The translations under genes were made by a program, and so were the position numbers. Below the pieces are notes generated by a model. The model saw nothing but the letters and a program-made list of their open reading frames with translations, searched no databases and was not told the origin of the DNA. A stretch of DNA of 64,000 bases from Telopea speciosissima (lineage: Eukaryota; Streptophyta; Magnoliopsida; Proteales; Proteaceae): positions 55,689,378-55,753,377 of the forward strand of contig NC_057926.1 of NCBI RefSeq assembly GCF_018873765.1. The letters run 5' to 3'. Positions 35,264 through 46,691 of this stretch are shown here, piece after piece; positions within the stretch are counted from its first letter, which is position 1; every line of letters starts with the position of its first letter.

Positions 35264-37559
35264 GTGGGTTCCATTCTTTCTTTCACTGCTTCTTCCCATA
35301 TTAATATGGTTCCTTATCTATCTCAGAAATCAAATTTTTATTGATATCTGTTGTCGATAGATACTCAGATTTTATCCCATTGACTATCTTACTCAACTTT
35401 GTTTTCTGTTTGGGTTATCTTTCTTTTAATTGGTGAACTAACTTACTAGTCTTCTTCTACATCTATTCAGTACTAATGCCATTGCGCTTAACTTACTAGT
35501 CTCTCCATTGGAAAAGAAGAGTATCATATTTCCATGGATTTGGCATCAAATTATGACATAGCCCGCACAGCTGATTTCATTCACAGCTGAAACTTCACTG
35601 GAGTTGGATTGCAGGTTTCTTCTTTTTCTTTTTCTCATTCTCACTTATCTTTTTTACTATACAAGGAGATCAATGGAAGCATTGTTACCTTGTATAGTGA
35701 ACAGTGCTATACAGCTATGTATTTAAAGAACTTTTCATTCAAAATTTTGGTTCAACGTTGGGTACAACTATGTATTTAAAGAAGATGCGAAAAAAACTCC
35801 TAACTAAACTTTAAAACCAAAATAGAATCCAAAACTAACTAGCCTATTCGACTTTGACTCTAACTCTAAGTAAAACTCCAATGAAAAGATAATTAAAAAT
35901 TACAAAGAATCCAAAAAATAAAATCCTAAAATATCCTACTGGACCAAAGACCCAAATTTGGATCTGGTTCATCTCCATCTGGCATCTGGGCTTCTCAATA
36001 GGTTTGGCCCGATCCATGGAAGTGCTCCTGCATCACTATCCTATGGTAATGTCATGTTTATGGCGGAACAGTAGAGGGGCCAACTTGAAATAGAGATAAA
36101 AAGAAGTTTTCCATAATTTAAATTCCAATGGAATAGAAAATTCAACATGAATTAAAGCTGAGTGGCAATTGTATACTGAATCTTGATTTAAATTGGAGTT
36201 GTATTTTTTTTATATTGGCAATTGTATACTTGTATTATTGTAAACATCCAGATTTGATTAAACAGAAAAAAGAAAGAAAAAAGAATCTCTTTGCTGAAGA
36301 CAATAACTCATTACACCAATTTCTTGGAGCTTATAGGAGGGAGAGACTCGGACAGAGAAAGAGAGAGAAAGAGAGAAAGCAAGAGAAATCTTCATCTCTT
36401 TTTTTGTTTTTCATAGAGAAAGAGAATATATATATAGATGTCAACAACTAAGCATTTGCTTTCCAAATCTAAAATATATAGCTGTGTAGATTAGAAGCAC
36501 TGCTCTTGTATCAATTGCTTACATTGAGGAACATTTTTTTATGAAGGAGCTTCTTTCAACTTTTATTCATATTTCCTTTTATCTCCTAATCAAAGCAGAA
36601 AAGCTTAATCTTCCATCCCACAATAGTCATGAAGAAGTGGCAACAAATTAAATCCAACCTAATTTTCAGTGTGAAACAGTCTCAGAAGGAAACAACACAG
36701 CTTTCTCCTTCCAATCAGAAATCAACAATCAATACAAAGGGACAAAGCGTGTAAGATAGCCCTAATAGCAACAATTAGCAATGTTAATTCTATGGTTACT
36801 AAAAATCATAAACCATAGAATTATACCCTATTTTTCTGGCAAACGAAAGGGTTTATACACCACCTTACAATCCTCAACTCACGCCAATTTTCGTTTTTTC
36901 CCAACTTCACTAGGAGTAAATGCTTGATGAAAACTTCTTCTATCTTCACTAAGACTTAGAAAACTTTTCATCCTTGGTTGATCAGGTGTAGCTGTTTTCT
37001 GCGAGCAACTGGAATTGAAGTTTCATTCAAGTGAGTCCTTCCTTCCTGCAATCTGAAATTTCCTCAAAAATTTCCTTCGTTGTTGGTAATTGGCTTTTCT
37101 TATTTGTGTTTGTATTTTTTCCCCTGTTAAAATCTATTATTGTTTTTTTTTCCCATGGATTTATGCGTGATGTGGTCTTTTTACTTATAATTGGGTTCGG
37201 AAGGTATTGAGATATGACTATTTTGATGAAGTTTATTCAATCGTGTTAACAGTTTTGCTTATGAATCATTCAAGTTCAATTTAAACTTTAGGTAATTGAT
37301 TTTCATTTTAATTTGTTCTCTAATTTTTCAACACTTTATGTTATGGAATGGATATGCTGAGTTGCATTTATATTTTGCATTTGTGGAGGAAATTTTTTAA
37401 GATATATATATATATATAAATCTTTTTTTTTTTTTTGCCGATCCCATTTAGTTGGGATTAGTTTGTTGTTGGTGTATATAAACTTTTTTCCTCCACTATT
37501 TCATATAATAAACTCACAAATCTTTAGCACTTTATCTTTTACAGGGGTAGTTCAGTCCT
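35264..37559. other. Intergenic or intron-like, nothing recognised
   Basis: AT-rich sequence with A/G low complexity at 36350-36380 and (TA)n near 37403-37415. A SINE-like tail word (CCCATTTAGTTGGGATTAG then TTGTTGTTGG) lies at 37443-37470. No coding region. Confidence 0.4.
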
Positions 37560-37678
37560 TTTGGTTATTCTAATGTAACCTGAGTGTAATCCCCTACTTC
37601 ACACTATTATAAATAAAGGGGCTAGTGTAATTATTGACATAAGTCATAATTTCCCAAATCCCAACATGCTATCAGAAT
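37560..37678 (+). mobile_element. Copia-type LTR 3' end with adjacent primer-binding site
   Basis: TATAAATAAAGGGGCTAGTG near 37610 and an LTR-like end in CCCAACA at 37666 are followed at once by TGCTATCAGAAT. That is close to the tRNA-Met primer site TGGTATCAGAGC of plant Copia elements. The following 150 bp are CT-rich and proline/serine coding in style, as in the start of Copia internal regions, but no gag-pol is found. A fragment, left border unknown. Confidence 0.45.
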
Positions 37679-37852
37679 TGAGATCCACCTTCGGATCCTC
37701 AATGACCTAGTTTTACTCTCTCTCTTCTCTCCCGCCATACCCTAACCACCCCTGCCCTCCTTCTCTTCCTCTCTCTTTCCGCCTCCACCTCTCGCCACCA
37801 GGAAGCACCACCACCACCTTCTGCCCTCGTCTAGTGCCAGCAGCAGCATCGA

Positions 37853-38290
37853 CCCCATTTAGTTGGGATAAAGATGAGTTGTTGTTATATGGTGTGCAAT
37901 TGAAACCAGATCTAACCTACCGCCAGTTCAGATTTCAGACCTTAAATCCTCTTCTTCTTAGTTGTTGTTTGGGATGATATTTGTGTGCATCCAAGAGACC
38001 CCTCCAAGATCGACCTTCCTCGAAAATTCCAAACCCAACAAAGGCTTGCCAAAGGAGTTCTCTCATTCGAAAGGTGCTGGACTTCTGCCTCCTGGTTAAG
38101 TCCAAAGGTTGAAGACGATGGTGGTTTTTTCCCCTCAATTTGTTTGTTTTCCTTATTTTATCTCCCACTTTCCACAATTCCCCCTCTCTACCTCTCTTAT
38201 TCTCTTCTATCCTTATTTTCAATTTGCTTCCAAGTCTGCTCTCATTCAACAACAACAACCCAGCCTTATCCCAACTAAATGGGGTCAGCT
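37853..38290. repeat. Pair of SINE-like 3' tails in opposite orientation
   Basis: The word CCCATTTAGTTGGGATAA with GAGTTGTTGTT occurs at 37853-37887 on plus, and its inverse (CAACAACAACAACCC, CTTATCCCAACTAAATGGGG) at 38247-38290. Further plus copies are at 37443 and 48540. A conserved hairpin ending in TTG repeats resembles the tail of Au-type plant SINEs, but no complete pol III promoter (A/B boxes) was identified. Confidence 0.45.
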
Positions 38291-40479
38291 ATTTAATTCC
38301 CTAGCCTTTTCCTAGACTTATCCCAAGTCTGCCCTCATTCAATAGATCAAGTTCCTCTCTTACCCATTTCTCTATTTAATTACCTAGTTGCCCTCCAAAA
38401 GTTATTTTTTATTACAAGGTTGTCACCCCCAATCACTTAGGCTCTCTTTGATATGCTTTTTATTTTTGATTTTTGCCTGTTTAACAAAAATCATTTGTGA
38501 AAACCAATTTTGGTCAAAACATAAAAATCGTTTGGTAACCACTACACGGAATAGATTGTAGACAAAGAAATATGTTTGGCATACCTATATGTATAATAGT
38601 TTTTTGAAGTGAGTGGGTGGAGAGATGCCACCTTTACCCATCTTCCTTCCCAAAGCATAAACTTGGAACCGAGTTGTTGGCTATCAATCTCTTTGGATTT
38701 TGGGTTTAGATCACCCATCCATTTGCAATTTATTCCCCGAAGATCCAAATCCGAAAGGTTTCAGCAAATCAAAATTGAATTAGAACTGTTCATTTCCACC
38801 CAAGATCTCATTTTTATTGACACTCATTCATCCTCGGTGAAGGAAAACTACCTCCATGGCAATTCTTTAGCTGAAACGTTGAGAAGGAGATGGAGGTTGA
38901 AAGGACAGGTGGTAGGGGGGCTGGTTCGGCTGAAGTGCAGGTGTTGAAAGGTGATGGTATAGGTGGATCAAGTAACAGATCTGTAAACAGATCAAGAAGG
39001 TTGAGTTTGACTGCAACTCTTTATCTCTTCTATGTCATGAGCTTCCCTTCTGCAGCAACAGATCCTGCAAGTCTCCTCCTCGCTCCATATTCCAATCCAA
39101 GACGAGAACCAAACTAAACTCTCGAGACCGAAAAGAAGACCAGATCTGAGTCCTATCGTCGAAAGAACGCAGAACGAAACAGCAAAGCAGATCTACATCC
39201 TAAGCCTGGCAGATCGAACAGAGAGTTGCTCAAAAAGGTCGATCAAACCCTCAGAATGATTGAATCTAAACCAGAGAACAGAACCAAACTCAAACACGAA
39301 GACCGATCAAACCCTCTATCTCAACGCTAAATTTAGTTCACCTAAAGTAGATCCTTTCTTTACAACCCACGGTTGCAGCAAATAAGTGTGTGTGTGCGTC
39401 AACCTCAGACCAGAGACTCTTTTTTTCTTTCCCAAACCAGGAAGACCGATCTTGCAAATTGGGATAAGGTGCCATTTGGATTTCATCATTTCAGGCACAA
39501 ATTGCTCCATGGTAGGACCAAAAAGAAATAACACAAAAAAATCAGAACTGAGTTTCCCTTCATCTATGGCGAAGAACGAATTCTTCATCCTGGCATTGGT
39601 ATCGTCAGATTGCCAGAGATTGCAGAGGGAGGGTAGTTTCATTTTTTTTTTTGGTGAAAGAGTAGTTGTAGGAAAAATAAGAAGATGAGGGTCGTAGGAA
39701 CAAGAAGATGAGGAGGCGGATGGAGTTGCGGGAAAAATAAAAAAATGGGAAGTGACGGATGGGGTCGCAGGAAGAAGAGGAAGAAGAAGAAGAAGTTGGA
39801 GGAGGGTCGATATTTCTAATTAAACAAGGAAATGACGTTCTTACCCTTCAATTTGTGACCTATGAGCACGTGCTCATTAAAGTCCCCGCATAAATGATAA
39901 AAAGTGATTTTTGGCCAAAAACCATAAACAGCTTTCGATTTATTTTTGGTTTTTGGTTTTTTTCAATCTTTTTTAAATAGAAACAGGCTCCATAAACGAT
40001 ACCAAATGCAACCAAAAACATTTTTTAAGGCAAAAATCAGAAATAAAAACTATACCAAAGATGCCCTTAGTGATCTATTTAGAGATTGGATAATTTGGAT
40101 GGGCCCATAAGCGATCTGAGCCGGGTTTTTCATACCCTGGATTGCATTAGATGGTTAATGCCCTTTCCCTCTTGCTAGGCTAGGAAATGGTTGTGGGTCA
40201 AAAAAAAAAAAAAAAAAAAAAAAAAGGAAAGAAAAGTGAGGATGGGTTTCTTATTCTCATAATTCTGTTAAGAGCCTTCTGCACAAATTAGAGAAGTGAA
40301 TCTTTGAATAAAGAATCTCCAAATGCAGCTTATCAAAATGATTCCCAGCACCAACCATGTGATTCTAAAAATCACTTCTTGGGAGGTGTAGCATGTTCCA
40401 TGGAAGGGTAGTGGAAAGCGTCAGTCTTCCACCGGTATATATAATGCGTGTGATGGAAGGCAATCTTTATGTCCTTTCT
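38291..40479. other. Intergenic, nothing recognised
   Basis: Mixed AT-rich and GA-rich sequence with an A-run (about 40201-40225) and AAGAAGAAGAAG near 39775-39795. No protein of known family on either strand. Confidence 0.4.
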
Positions 40480-41400
40480 TCATTCAATATTGCTTTGTGG
40501 GGGGAGATTTGGTCTCATTTATGGACTCTCTTCAAAAGAAATTGAGCTAGAGACCTTGCAGAGCTGATGGGATTTTGGCAGTCAGTTTTCATGGGTAAAA
40601 GGGTAAATTTCTGTTGAGACCTTACAGAGGTGATGGGATTTGGGCAGTCTTTCATGGGTAAAAAGGGTAAATTTCTGTTGAGATATGTATGTTTAGTTGG
40701 TCTCAGGACCATTTGGGATGAAAGAAACAACAGAATGTTCAGAGGATGGTGTAGGACAGCAAAAGAAGTGATTGGCATTATAATGCTAAAATTGGCTAGA
40801 TGGGCATCCACATTGACAGCTATTTCTTGGTATTCCAAAGGTCACTTATCATAAATTGCCAGCAGATTATATATTCAGCCAATTCAGCTCTTCAGATTAA
40901 TCATGAATGGTCATTTCCCCCTCCTAAATTTATCGAGCTGAACTCTGACAACAGTTCCTTGGGCAATCCAGGCCTGCCAGTATTGTTGGGGTATTCAGAG
41001 ATCATTGAAGGCATTGGGATTTTCAGTTCCTATTGAGATGTTTGATTCCATCACAGCTGAATGAAAGGCAATAATTAAGGGTTTAAGAGTTCCCTCTTCC
41101 AATGGGTGATTAAACTTGATATTCAGAGTGAGATGGCCTTAGTTATATAGTTGTTGAGTTTGAATGGGGCAGGGCTGTGGAGATATATGCACACTCTAAG
41201 AAAACCCAGATCCCAATTACTTAATAGAAATATTTTTCTTTTCAATGATGATTAAGATCAGCTAATGGTGTGGCTGATGATTTGGCAAAGGCAGGGGTCT
41301 ACAGGCAGACATCTTTTGGTGCCTCTTCCAAGTTAGCAAATCTTATTGTTGTGATCGTTTTGGTGTTCATGTGACTGGGTTCAGGTTTTGTTCTTCTTGT
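40480..41400 (+). pseudogene. Decayed LINE 3' end (zinc-binding RT tail plus RNase H)
   Basis: Readable pieces on the plus strand are TIWDERNNRMFRGW with a following helix (about 40700-40850), the zf-RVT-type end of a LINE reverse transcriptase, then FIELNSDNSSLGNPG near 40930 and SANGVADDLAKAGV near 41260, the start and end of an RNase H domain. Stops and frame changes separate them. A 65-bp unit (GATGGGATTT, CATGGGTAAAA, AATTTCTGTTGA) is duplicated in tandem at 40553-40681. Inactive retrotransposon relic. Confidence 0.65.
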
Positions 41401-42247
41401 TTGCTATCTTTACATATTATTTCACCACTTTGTCCCAAACTTGCAAATTCATTTTCAGACCAGAATTAAAACTGACCGGGGTCACTGCAAAGGAATTGAT
41501 ACCAAATTTATGGACTTTCTGTTTGTATCAATGCTTCTTTGAATTAAGTTGACATGCACACATTTCTTCACTTAACACGGATCTATTTCACTCTAAACTT
41601 TAATGTTGGATCCTCACACATCCTTTATGTTCTTAGTTCACATGTGGGATAAGTTATATAATTTGCTTTATACATAGGGATTTAGGGTGTACCTCCAAAT
41701 GTAAGCTTGTGTAGAAAGATTTGCCTTCTGTGTGCATATATGTTGTGTGTATGTGTCTTGAATTCTTGTACCTGTTTTGAAGATTAACCTACTCCGACAT
41801 TCTTTGGTTGGGACCCGAATGGGACTTTTTCTGAGATCTGTGTTGGTAGCAGAGGGCTTGGGATACCATCACGGGCTTGGGATACCATCACTGATCTCGT
41901 TGGGGGTGCGGGGGCGGTGGCCCCGCGGTACGGTATGGTACGACCAAGCATGAAATTATTTAGAAGATGATGCTAAATTATTTATTTATTCTAAGTTGAC
42001 CAAGCATGAAATTATTCTCCTTTCGGGTTTTATGAAAACTAAAAATAATCCAGTGAAGATGTAGTTTTAAGGAAGCCAAGTCATTTGTCGGAGGCCATGG
42101 TTAAGTTGGATGATACTGTACTCTACTTCTGATGTTGAGGTTTTCTGTCTGAGACCAGTTTTTGCCGTCATCACAACTAGTAAGTAAGAACAGTTGGAGC
42201 TGGATATTTTAAACATTGGCCCCTCTATGTCTATGTTGCATGCCATT

Positions 42248-42301
<54 letters not shown>

Positions 42302-42748
42302 TTTGATAAGTAAATTTTGTGTATTGAGACAGAAAGAATACAGAAGAAGGCATCCTTTAAGAACCCTCAAAAGGGGAAAAGGACCCTAGACAAGATAGGA
42401 CAGGCCCTATCAAACAACAGGAGACAGCCAAGAATTTAAAATATCCAGTTCCAAGAGTATTGCTGCGAGGTATTGCCTTAGAACTTTCTCAAGAGTTCAC
42501 TTATCTTTGATTGTCAGTTTGGTTAAGTGGAGATGAAAGAGGCATTGCTGAAAGGTATTGTCTTCTGATTCCTCAAGAGTTCCATTGTCTTTGATTGTCA
42601 GCTTACTAGCTTAGTTGAGACAAAAACTGAGCTCTTGAGCTCCCCCCGTCTCCCAGATGGCATGCCATTTTTTATGTGCTATTTTATTGCTTCATCAGTT
42701 CTATGATTTGTTTACTAAGACATTAAAAACAATTCTTTTGTACTGCAG
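41401..42748. other. Upstream region of mL54
   Basis: Contains (AT)24 at 42251-42298 followed by a T-run and TTGATAAGTAAATTTTGTG, a common plant retroposon tail in inverse orientation. A short direct duplication occurs near 41860-41892 (GGGCTTGGGATACCATCAC). Near the right end, TACTGCAG at 42748 is a likely splice acceptor nine bases before the mL54 ATG, so the gene should have an upstream leader exon. Confidence 0.45.
42251..42298. repeat. (AT)24 microsatellite
   Basis: Uninterrupted AT dinucleotides for 48 bp. Confidence 0.95.
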
Positions 42749-42757
42749 GGATAAGAA

Positions 42758-43156
42758 ATGGCAATGAGCTATACCAGATCATTGAAATACATAATCCCCA
42801 AGGAGGCAGTTGGAATGATGAGCCGTAGAACATTTGCGGCTGGTGGTGGAAAAGCAAAGAAGGGCTCGAAAGGAGGTGCGGCTGGTGATGCTCCAAAGGC
42901 TTCCATACTCAGCAAAGAGGTCAAATCCTCCACAGTTGTTGGTGCCAATACACTCAAGGATGGGGCAGACCCCAAGATCATGGCAGACTCTGAATACCCT
43001 GATTGGTTGTGGCACCTCTTAGATAAGAAGCCTGCACTGAGTGAACTAAGGAGGAAGAATGTGGAAACTCTTCCATATGAAGAACTCAAGCGTTTTGTTA
43101 AGCTGGATAACCGTGCCCGGATCAAAGACAATAACTCTCTCAAAGCCAAGAACTGA
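42758..43156 (+). CDS. Mitochondrial large-subunit ribosomal protein mL54 (L37/MRPL54 family)
   Basis: A single-exon frame of 132 residues. The N-terminus (MAMSYTRSLKYIIPKEAVG, SRRTF near residue 23) is basic with few acidic residues, as in a mitochondrial targeting peptide. A glycine/lysine-rich linker follows, and from about residue 78 comes the family core DSEYPDWLWHLLDKKPALSE, then LRRKNVETLPYEELKRFVKL, ending in a basic tail. This is the Ribosomal_L37 domain of mitochondrial ribosomal proteins, a structural part of the 39S/54S-type large subunit. Length matches plant members (about 130). The start is the first ATG after the likely acceptor at 42748. A second ATG two codons later is possible. 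The 5' leader exon is not identified with certainty. Confidence 0.9.
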   Translation: MAMSYTRSLKYIIPKEAVGMMSRRTFAAGGGKAKKGSKGGAAGDAPKASILSKEVKSSTVVGANTLKDGADPKIMADSEYPDWLWHLLDKKPALSELRRKNVETLPYEELKRFVKLDNRARIKDNNSLKAKN

Positions 43157-44224
43157 ACTGATGAATTCTTTATTTTTCTTGCTTTGATCATCCCTGTTCT
43201 TGAGTGGAATTCCCCTGTTTTATGTGTTCACCTATTTTACTTATGAGTCCATTAGTCAACTGAAAGTGTACTAATTGTTTGATACCGAAATATCCTTGGT
43301 TGAAATTTCTATTCCTTAATTTCTGTGCTCAGACGCTTAGAGAATAAACTCCGCATAAGGATGGAAGAAAACTTGAGAACAAAATAGAAGGTAGTGAAAT
43401 GAAGGTTTATTTATTTGCTAAGTTGCAGGCTAATACATTAGAGGGATTTTTTTTTATGGAAAGACAAATATATTAAAACAAAAAAGAGGGATTATATAGA
43501 GACAGAAGTATTTGTACTTCTATCATTACACCATCTAAAGTTTACAGTAGTAAAATTATCAATTTCTTCAGCAAGTGCTATAAAACTATTGACTAGGTTC
43601 GAAGGATTTTTTTGTGGTAGAACTAGGTTCCAAGGATGACATAAAGAGTGTGAAGGATTAAATATACCATAAAGTTCTTTATTACAAAATTCATTGATCT
43701 TGATATGTAACATCTTTTCTTTCTACAATCCCTATAGACATAAGAGAGTATTTGATTGATCTAGAGTTTGAAATTTTACACACGGCTAATATAGAACATT
43801 CTCTATAGATATCCAACAATTAGTAATAAGAAGGTTGAAAATGAAGAAACACACAAATGATAGATACTTGAGCTTGGGTTGGAAAATTTTGATTCTTTTT
43901 TACTTTTGGGCATAGTATAAACTAAGAACCTCCACCAATACAAAAAGAAAAAAAAAATTACAACTTCAATGATCAAAAGGATGCAATTGCAAGGAAAACC
44001 AGTGATCAAGAAGATGGTATGTGTTATCATGGAAATTTGAACTGCAAAAAATTATGAGCGAGAGAGAGAGAGAGGATGGGATTCCTGAAATGGATTGGGG
44101 AAGAGGGGGAGAGGAGTTCTAGGGAGTGGAGTTTCTCATCTTAATGTCAATTCCTTGGATTCTAAATTTAGTTTGTTTTTTGTTTCCCCGTAATAACACA
44201 TGCAAAATTAACTAAAAAGAAACA
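43157..44224. other. 3' region of mL54 and spacer
   Basis: Presumed 3' untranslated region followed by AT-rich spacer with a GA run near 44060-44073. No gene seen. Confidence 0.4.
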
Positions 44225-44846
44225 TAGATATTGTTAAGTGTTGAAGGGTGCTTGATCGAGCCCGGCACATTTAAAGACTGACACGTTTAAGCCTGGACCA
44301 TTTGTTTTACCTCAATAACCCTATAATTTTCTATTTTATTTCAAACATACCATTTCTTAATCTCCTTGATTAATTTATCATCTTGCATTACATAAGTTAT
44401 AAATAAAAGACTATGGGTTGAGTAAAAACATAGAATTGATAATTGTATAATATTGCATTATGAAACTAAAGGGCCAAAAATAAATGAAACACATAATCAA
44501 GGTCATTTATGTCATTCAAAATGCTATCATTTGTATGTCCATTAGCCCGGTGAGAAACATTCCCTCAAGTAAATTCTTGTTTCATTATAAAGAATTGAAT
44601 TTCATTAGGAACTATATGAACCAAACTTGCACAGTTCAATTGTAGCCTTTTTAGTATGAACCCGTTTATAGGCACATTTAGCTTGTATAGTACAAGCCGG
44701 ATTATAGATTGGTATCTATTCGACTATTTATAAATGTGACAATGCCTAGTCTATTAAGATTGATTACTTAAATGGACCGGCCACAATATAGGATCCTAAC
44801 ATAAGAGGGATCGATTAGGCCCGACTGACCAATTGACACCCCTAGT
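44225..44846. mobile_element. Degenerate hAT-type element related to 58998-59605
   Basis: The right end AATTGACACCCCT matches the terminal repeat of the GC-rich element at 58998. The left end (GAAGGGTGCTTGATCGAGCCC) is a degenerate inverse. Interior words such as GACACGTTTAAGCC and TTAGCCCGG also recall that family. The flanking octamers (AGTGTTGA and AGTGGGAA) match only in part, so this is an old insertion or a wrong left border. Confidence 0.4.
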
Positions 44847-45722
44847 GGGAAGGAATTACTCTTCCCTAATCCAATCCAAGGTCAGGTATCGTGACATAAG
44901 AGGTTTCCTCATCGGTGTAGATAAGGGAAACTGGGCCCTTTTTTCTTATAGGCTCACGTTTAGGTAATCTTTCAATTAAGATCAAGACTTTTCTTTCTTT
45001 CTAGGTTTTGGATTGAGACTAGGATCTGATGTATTCTTTCTTATCTACTTGTCCGATTGGAAGCTCTCCCTCTCGTCCCCAATCCCCAAATCTGAATTCC
45101 TAACCGAGGGTTAGGGGGTCAATTTTGGGTTAGATTGGAACTGATCTGTTAGGAATCGAAACTGACCCATCTAATAAGTTATTGGTCCCGTTTTAGATCT
45201 ATCAATTAATTTATTGGTCTCCCAATGGTTCCAGAACCGATATACCAATTAGGAACCATTGGAACGAGACATCCTGACCCTATGGAGTATAGTATACAAT
45301 CCTTAAGACTTAAGGTCATGAGAGCTAAGATCAAACCCTTTGTTTTTCAGTCTTTCATCTTGATTGGTACTTGTCTCATATGCTATTTTACCAAAGATTT
45401 GACTGATCATTTAAAAATTTATTTAGGAATACTAACTTTTAAATATACCTTAAAATAATTCTTTGATAATATGAATTAGTTTCGTGATTTTTTTGAGAAA
45501 AAAATAATAATGGATTGTAAATTTAATGTGACTGAAATTATATATGTAGCATGTGTTAATGATCCTGCATCTTAAGTTTGACATCGATTGTCTTATTGGT
45601 CTGATTCTAGTGCTGATCCCTTAGGATTGGAAGAAGTCGGACCAATAACCCAAAATCCGAGGGTAGGAGGTAGGGGACTAAGACCTTAACCCTAAGGGTA
45701 GGTGTCTCTGTTCAACGGTTTT
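44847..45722. other. Intergenic, nothing coding
   Basis: AT-rich sequence with degenerate GGTTCC/GGAACC and ACCGATAT words. No gene or clear repeat border. Confidence 0.4.
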
Positions 45723-45929
45723 CACGTGTTTTGCTTAGTTACCCTTTTCTGGCTCTCTCTCTTTCTATGGATCTCGGCGGGGACCACCTCATTTGCGCAA
45801 CTACGTAGCTGCCTTTTATAGTCCATGGTCGACGTGTCTGATTATGATAGGTTCACGTAGCTGTACTTATGGATCACATGCGGGCTTCATTCAGAAGCTC
45901 CTTGATAACTTCGCACTTACCAACACGTG
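45723..45929. promoter_or_regulatory. Two G-box cores upstream of the CONSTANS-like gene
   Basis: CACGTG occurs at 45723-45728 and 45924-45929 (the latter within AACACGTGT, an ABRE/G-box context). Other ACGT cores lie between and after them (GACGTGTC, TCACGTAG, ACACGTCGG). G-boxes are the known target of bZIP factors such as HY5 and of PIFs, which often control B-box genes. They are 760-970 bp upstream of the coding start. Function here is inferred. Confidence 0.5.
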
Positions 45930-46079
45930 TCTATGTACCATTTTGCACGTCGGAAAAGTTCCCGCCAAAACCGGACACGTCGGATTGAAATGTCACCTCC
46001 GCGAGGATAGAGTGTCTATAGACTATAGAAATATTAAAAAAAAAAAAAAAACAAAGGTGAGAAACTGAAGTTGAAACAG

Positions 46080-46691
46080 GCTAAACATAACAGCAGAGCT
46101 CAGTCTTCCCGTCTGAAGCTCTGGTAATGGCGAGATTCCCTAAACTCCTTATTTAGGGTTCTTTGATACAAATTACTTTCTTCTTCCCCATCCTGCCCAA
46201 CGCTTTGTATTCCTTTCAGTGAAAGGAGATTTGCTTGATCAGACCTTTTCCGTGAAGGATAAAACGAAGGTTAGCATTTCCTTCGTTTGGAACTAGAATT
46301 GATCAGTTTTGATCTAGAATTCATTTACTTGTATTCTCCATTTAAAGCATTTCATAATTCTACAAGAAAGAGAAGTCGGAAGGCATAGACATTGGCTCAG
46401 ATTTCGTTTCGAGAAATTCTGTTCTTAGATCATTCCGTTAAGAGTTCCGTGTTTCTCGTTGGAAATGAGATCTTGTTCAGGATCCTTTGCCTTTTCATAC
46501 TTTGGATCCTTGATCAGCGATCTGTAAATGAAAAGGATGCTACCACCAGCTGTTTTCGGGTCTGGGGTTATCAATCTATTGCTAGATTTGTTTTTAAATC
46601 GTCACAGCTTGAATTTGAATTTGGAGTGCAGCAGCAGCAGCAGCCAGATTTAAAGGTTTTCTGTTTTAGTTTAACAGTAGCAATTAAACAA
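46080..46691 (+). other. 5' leader of the CONSTANS-like gene, probable leader intron
   Basis: A candidate donor is AACGAAG then GTTAGC at 46270, and a candidate acceptor is TTTAACAG at 46677, just before the ATG. Between them is a (CAG)n stretch near 46628-46646. The frame of the main ORF is open upstream to 46392 but contains no in-frame ATG before 46692, so translation should start at 46692. Confidence 0.4.

Noticed and set aside
42769-43191. 140-codon minus-strand frame over mL54
   Set aside because: Antisense shadow of a clearly conserved plus-strand gene.
46392-46691. N-terminal extension of the CONSTANS-like protein
   Set aside because: The frame is open but has no in-frame ATG before 46692, and a splice acceptor lies at 46677; B-box proteins of this type start just before the first cysteine pair.
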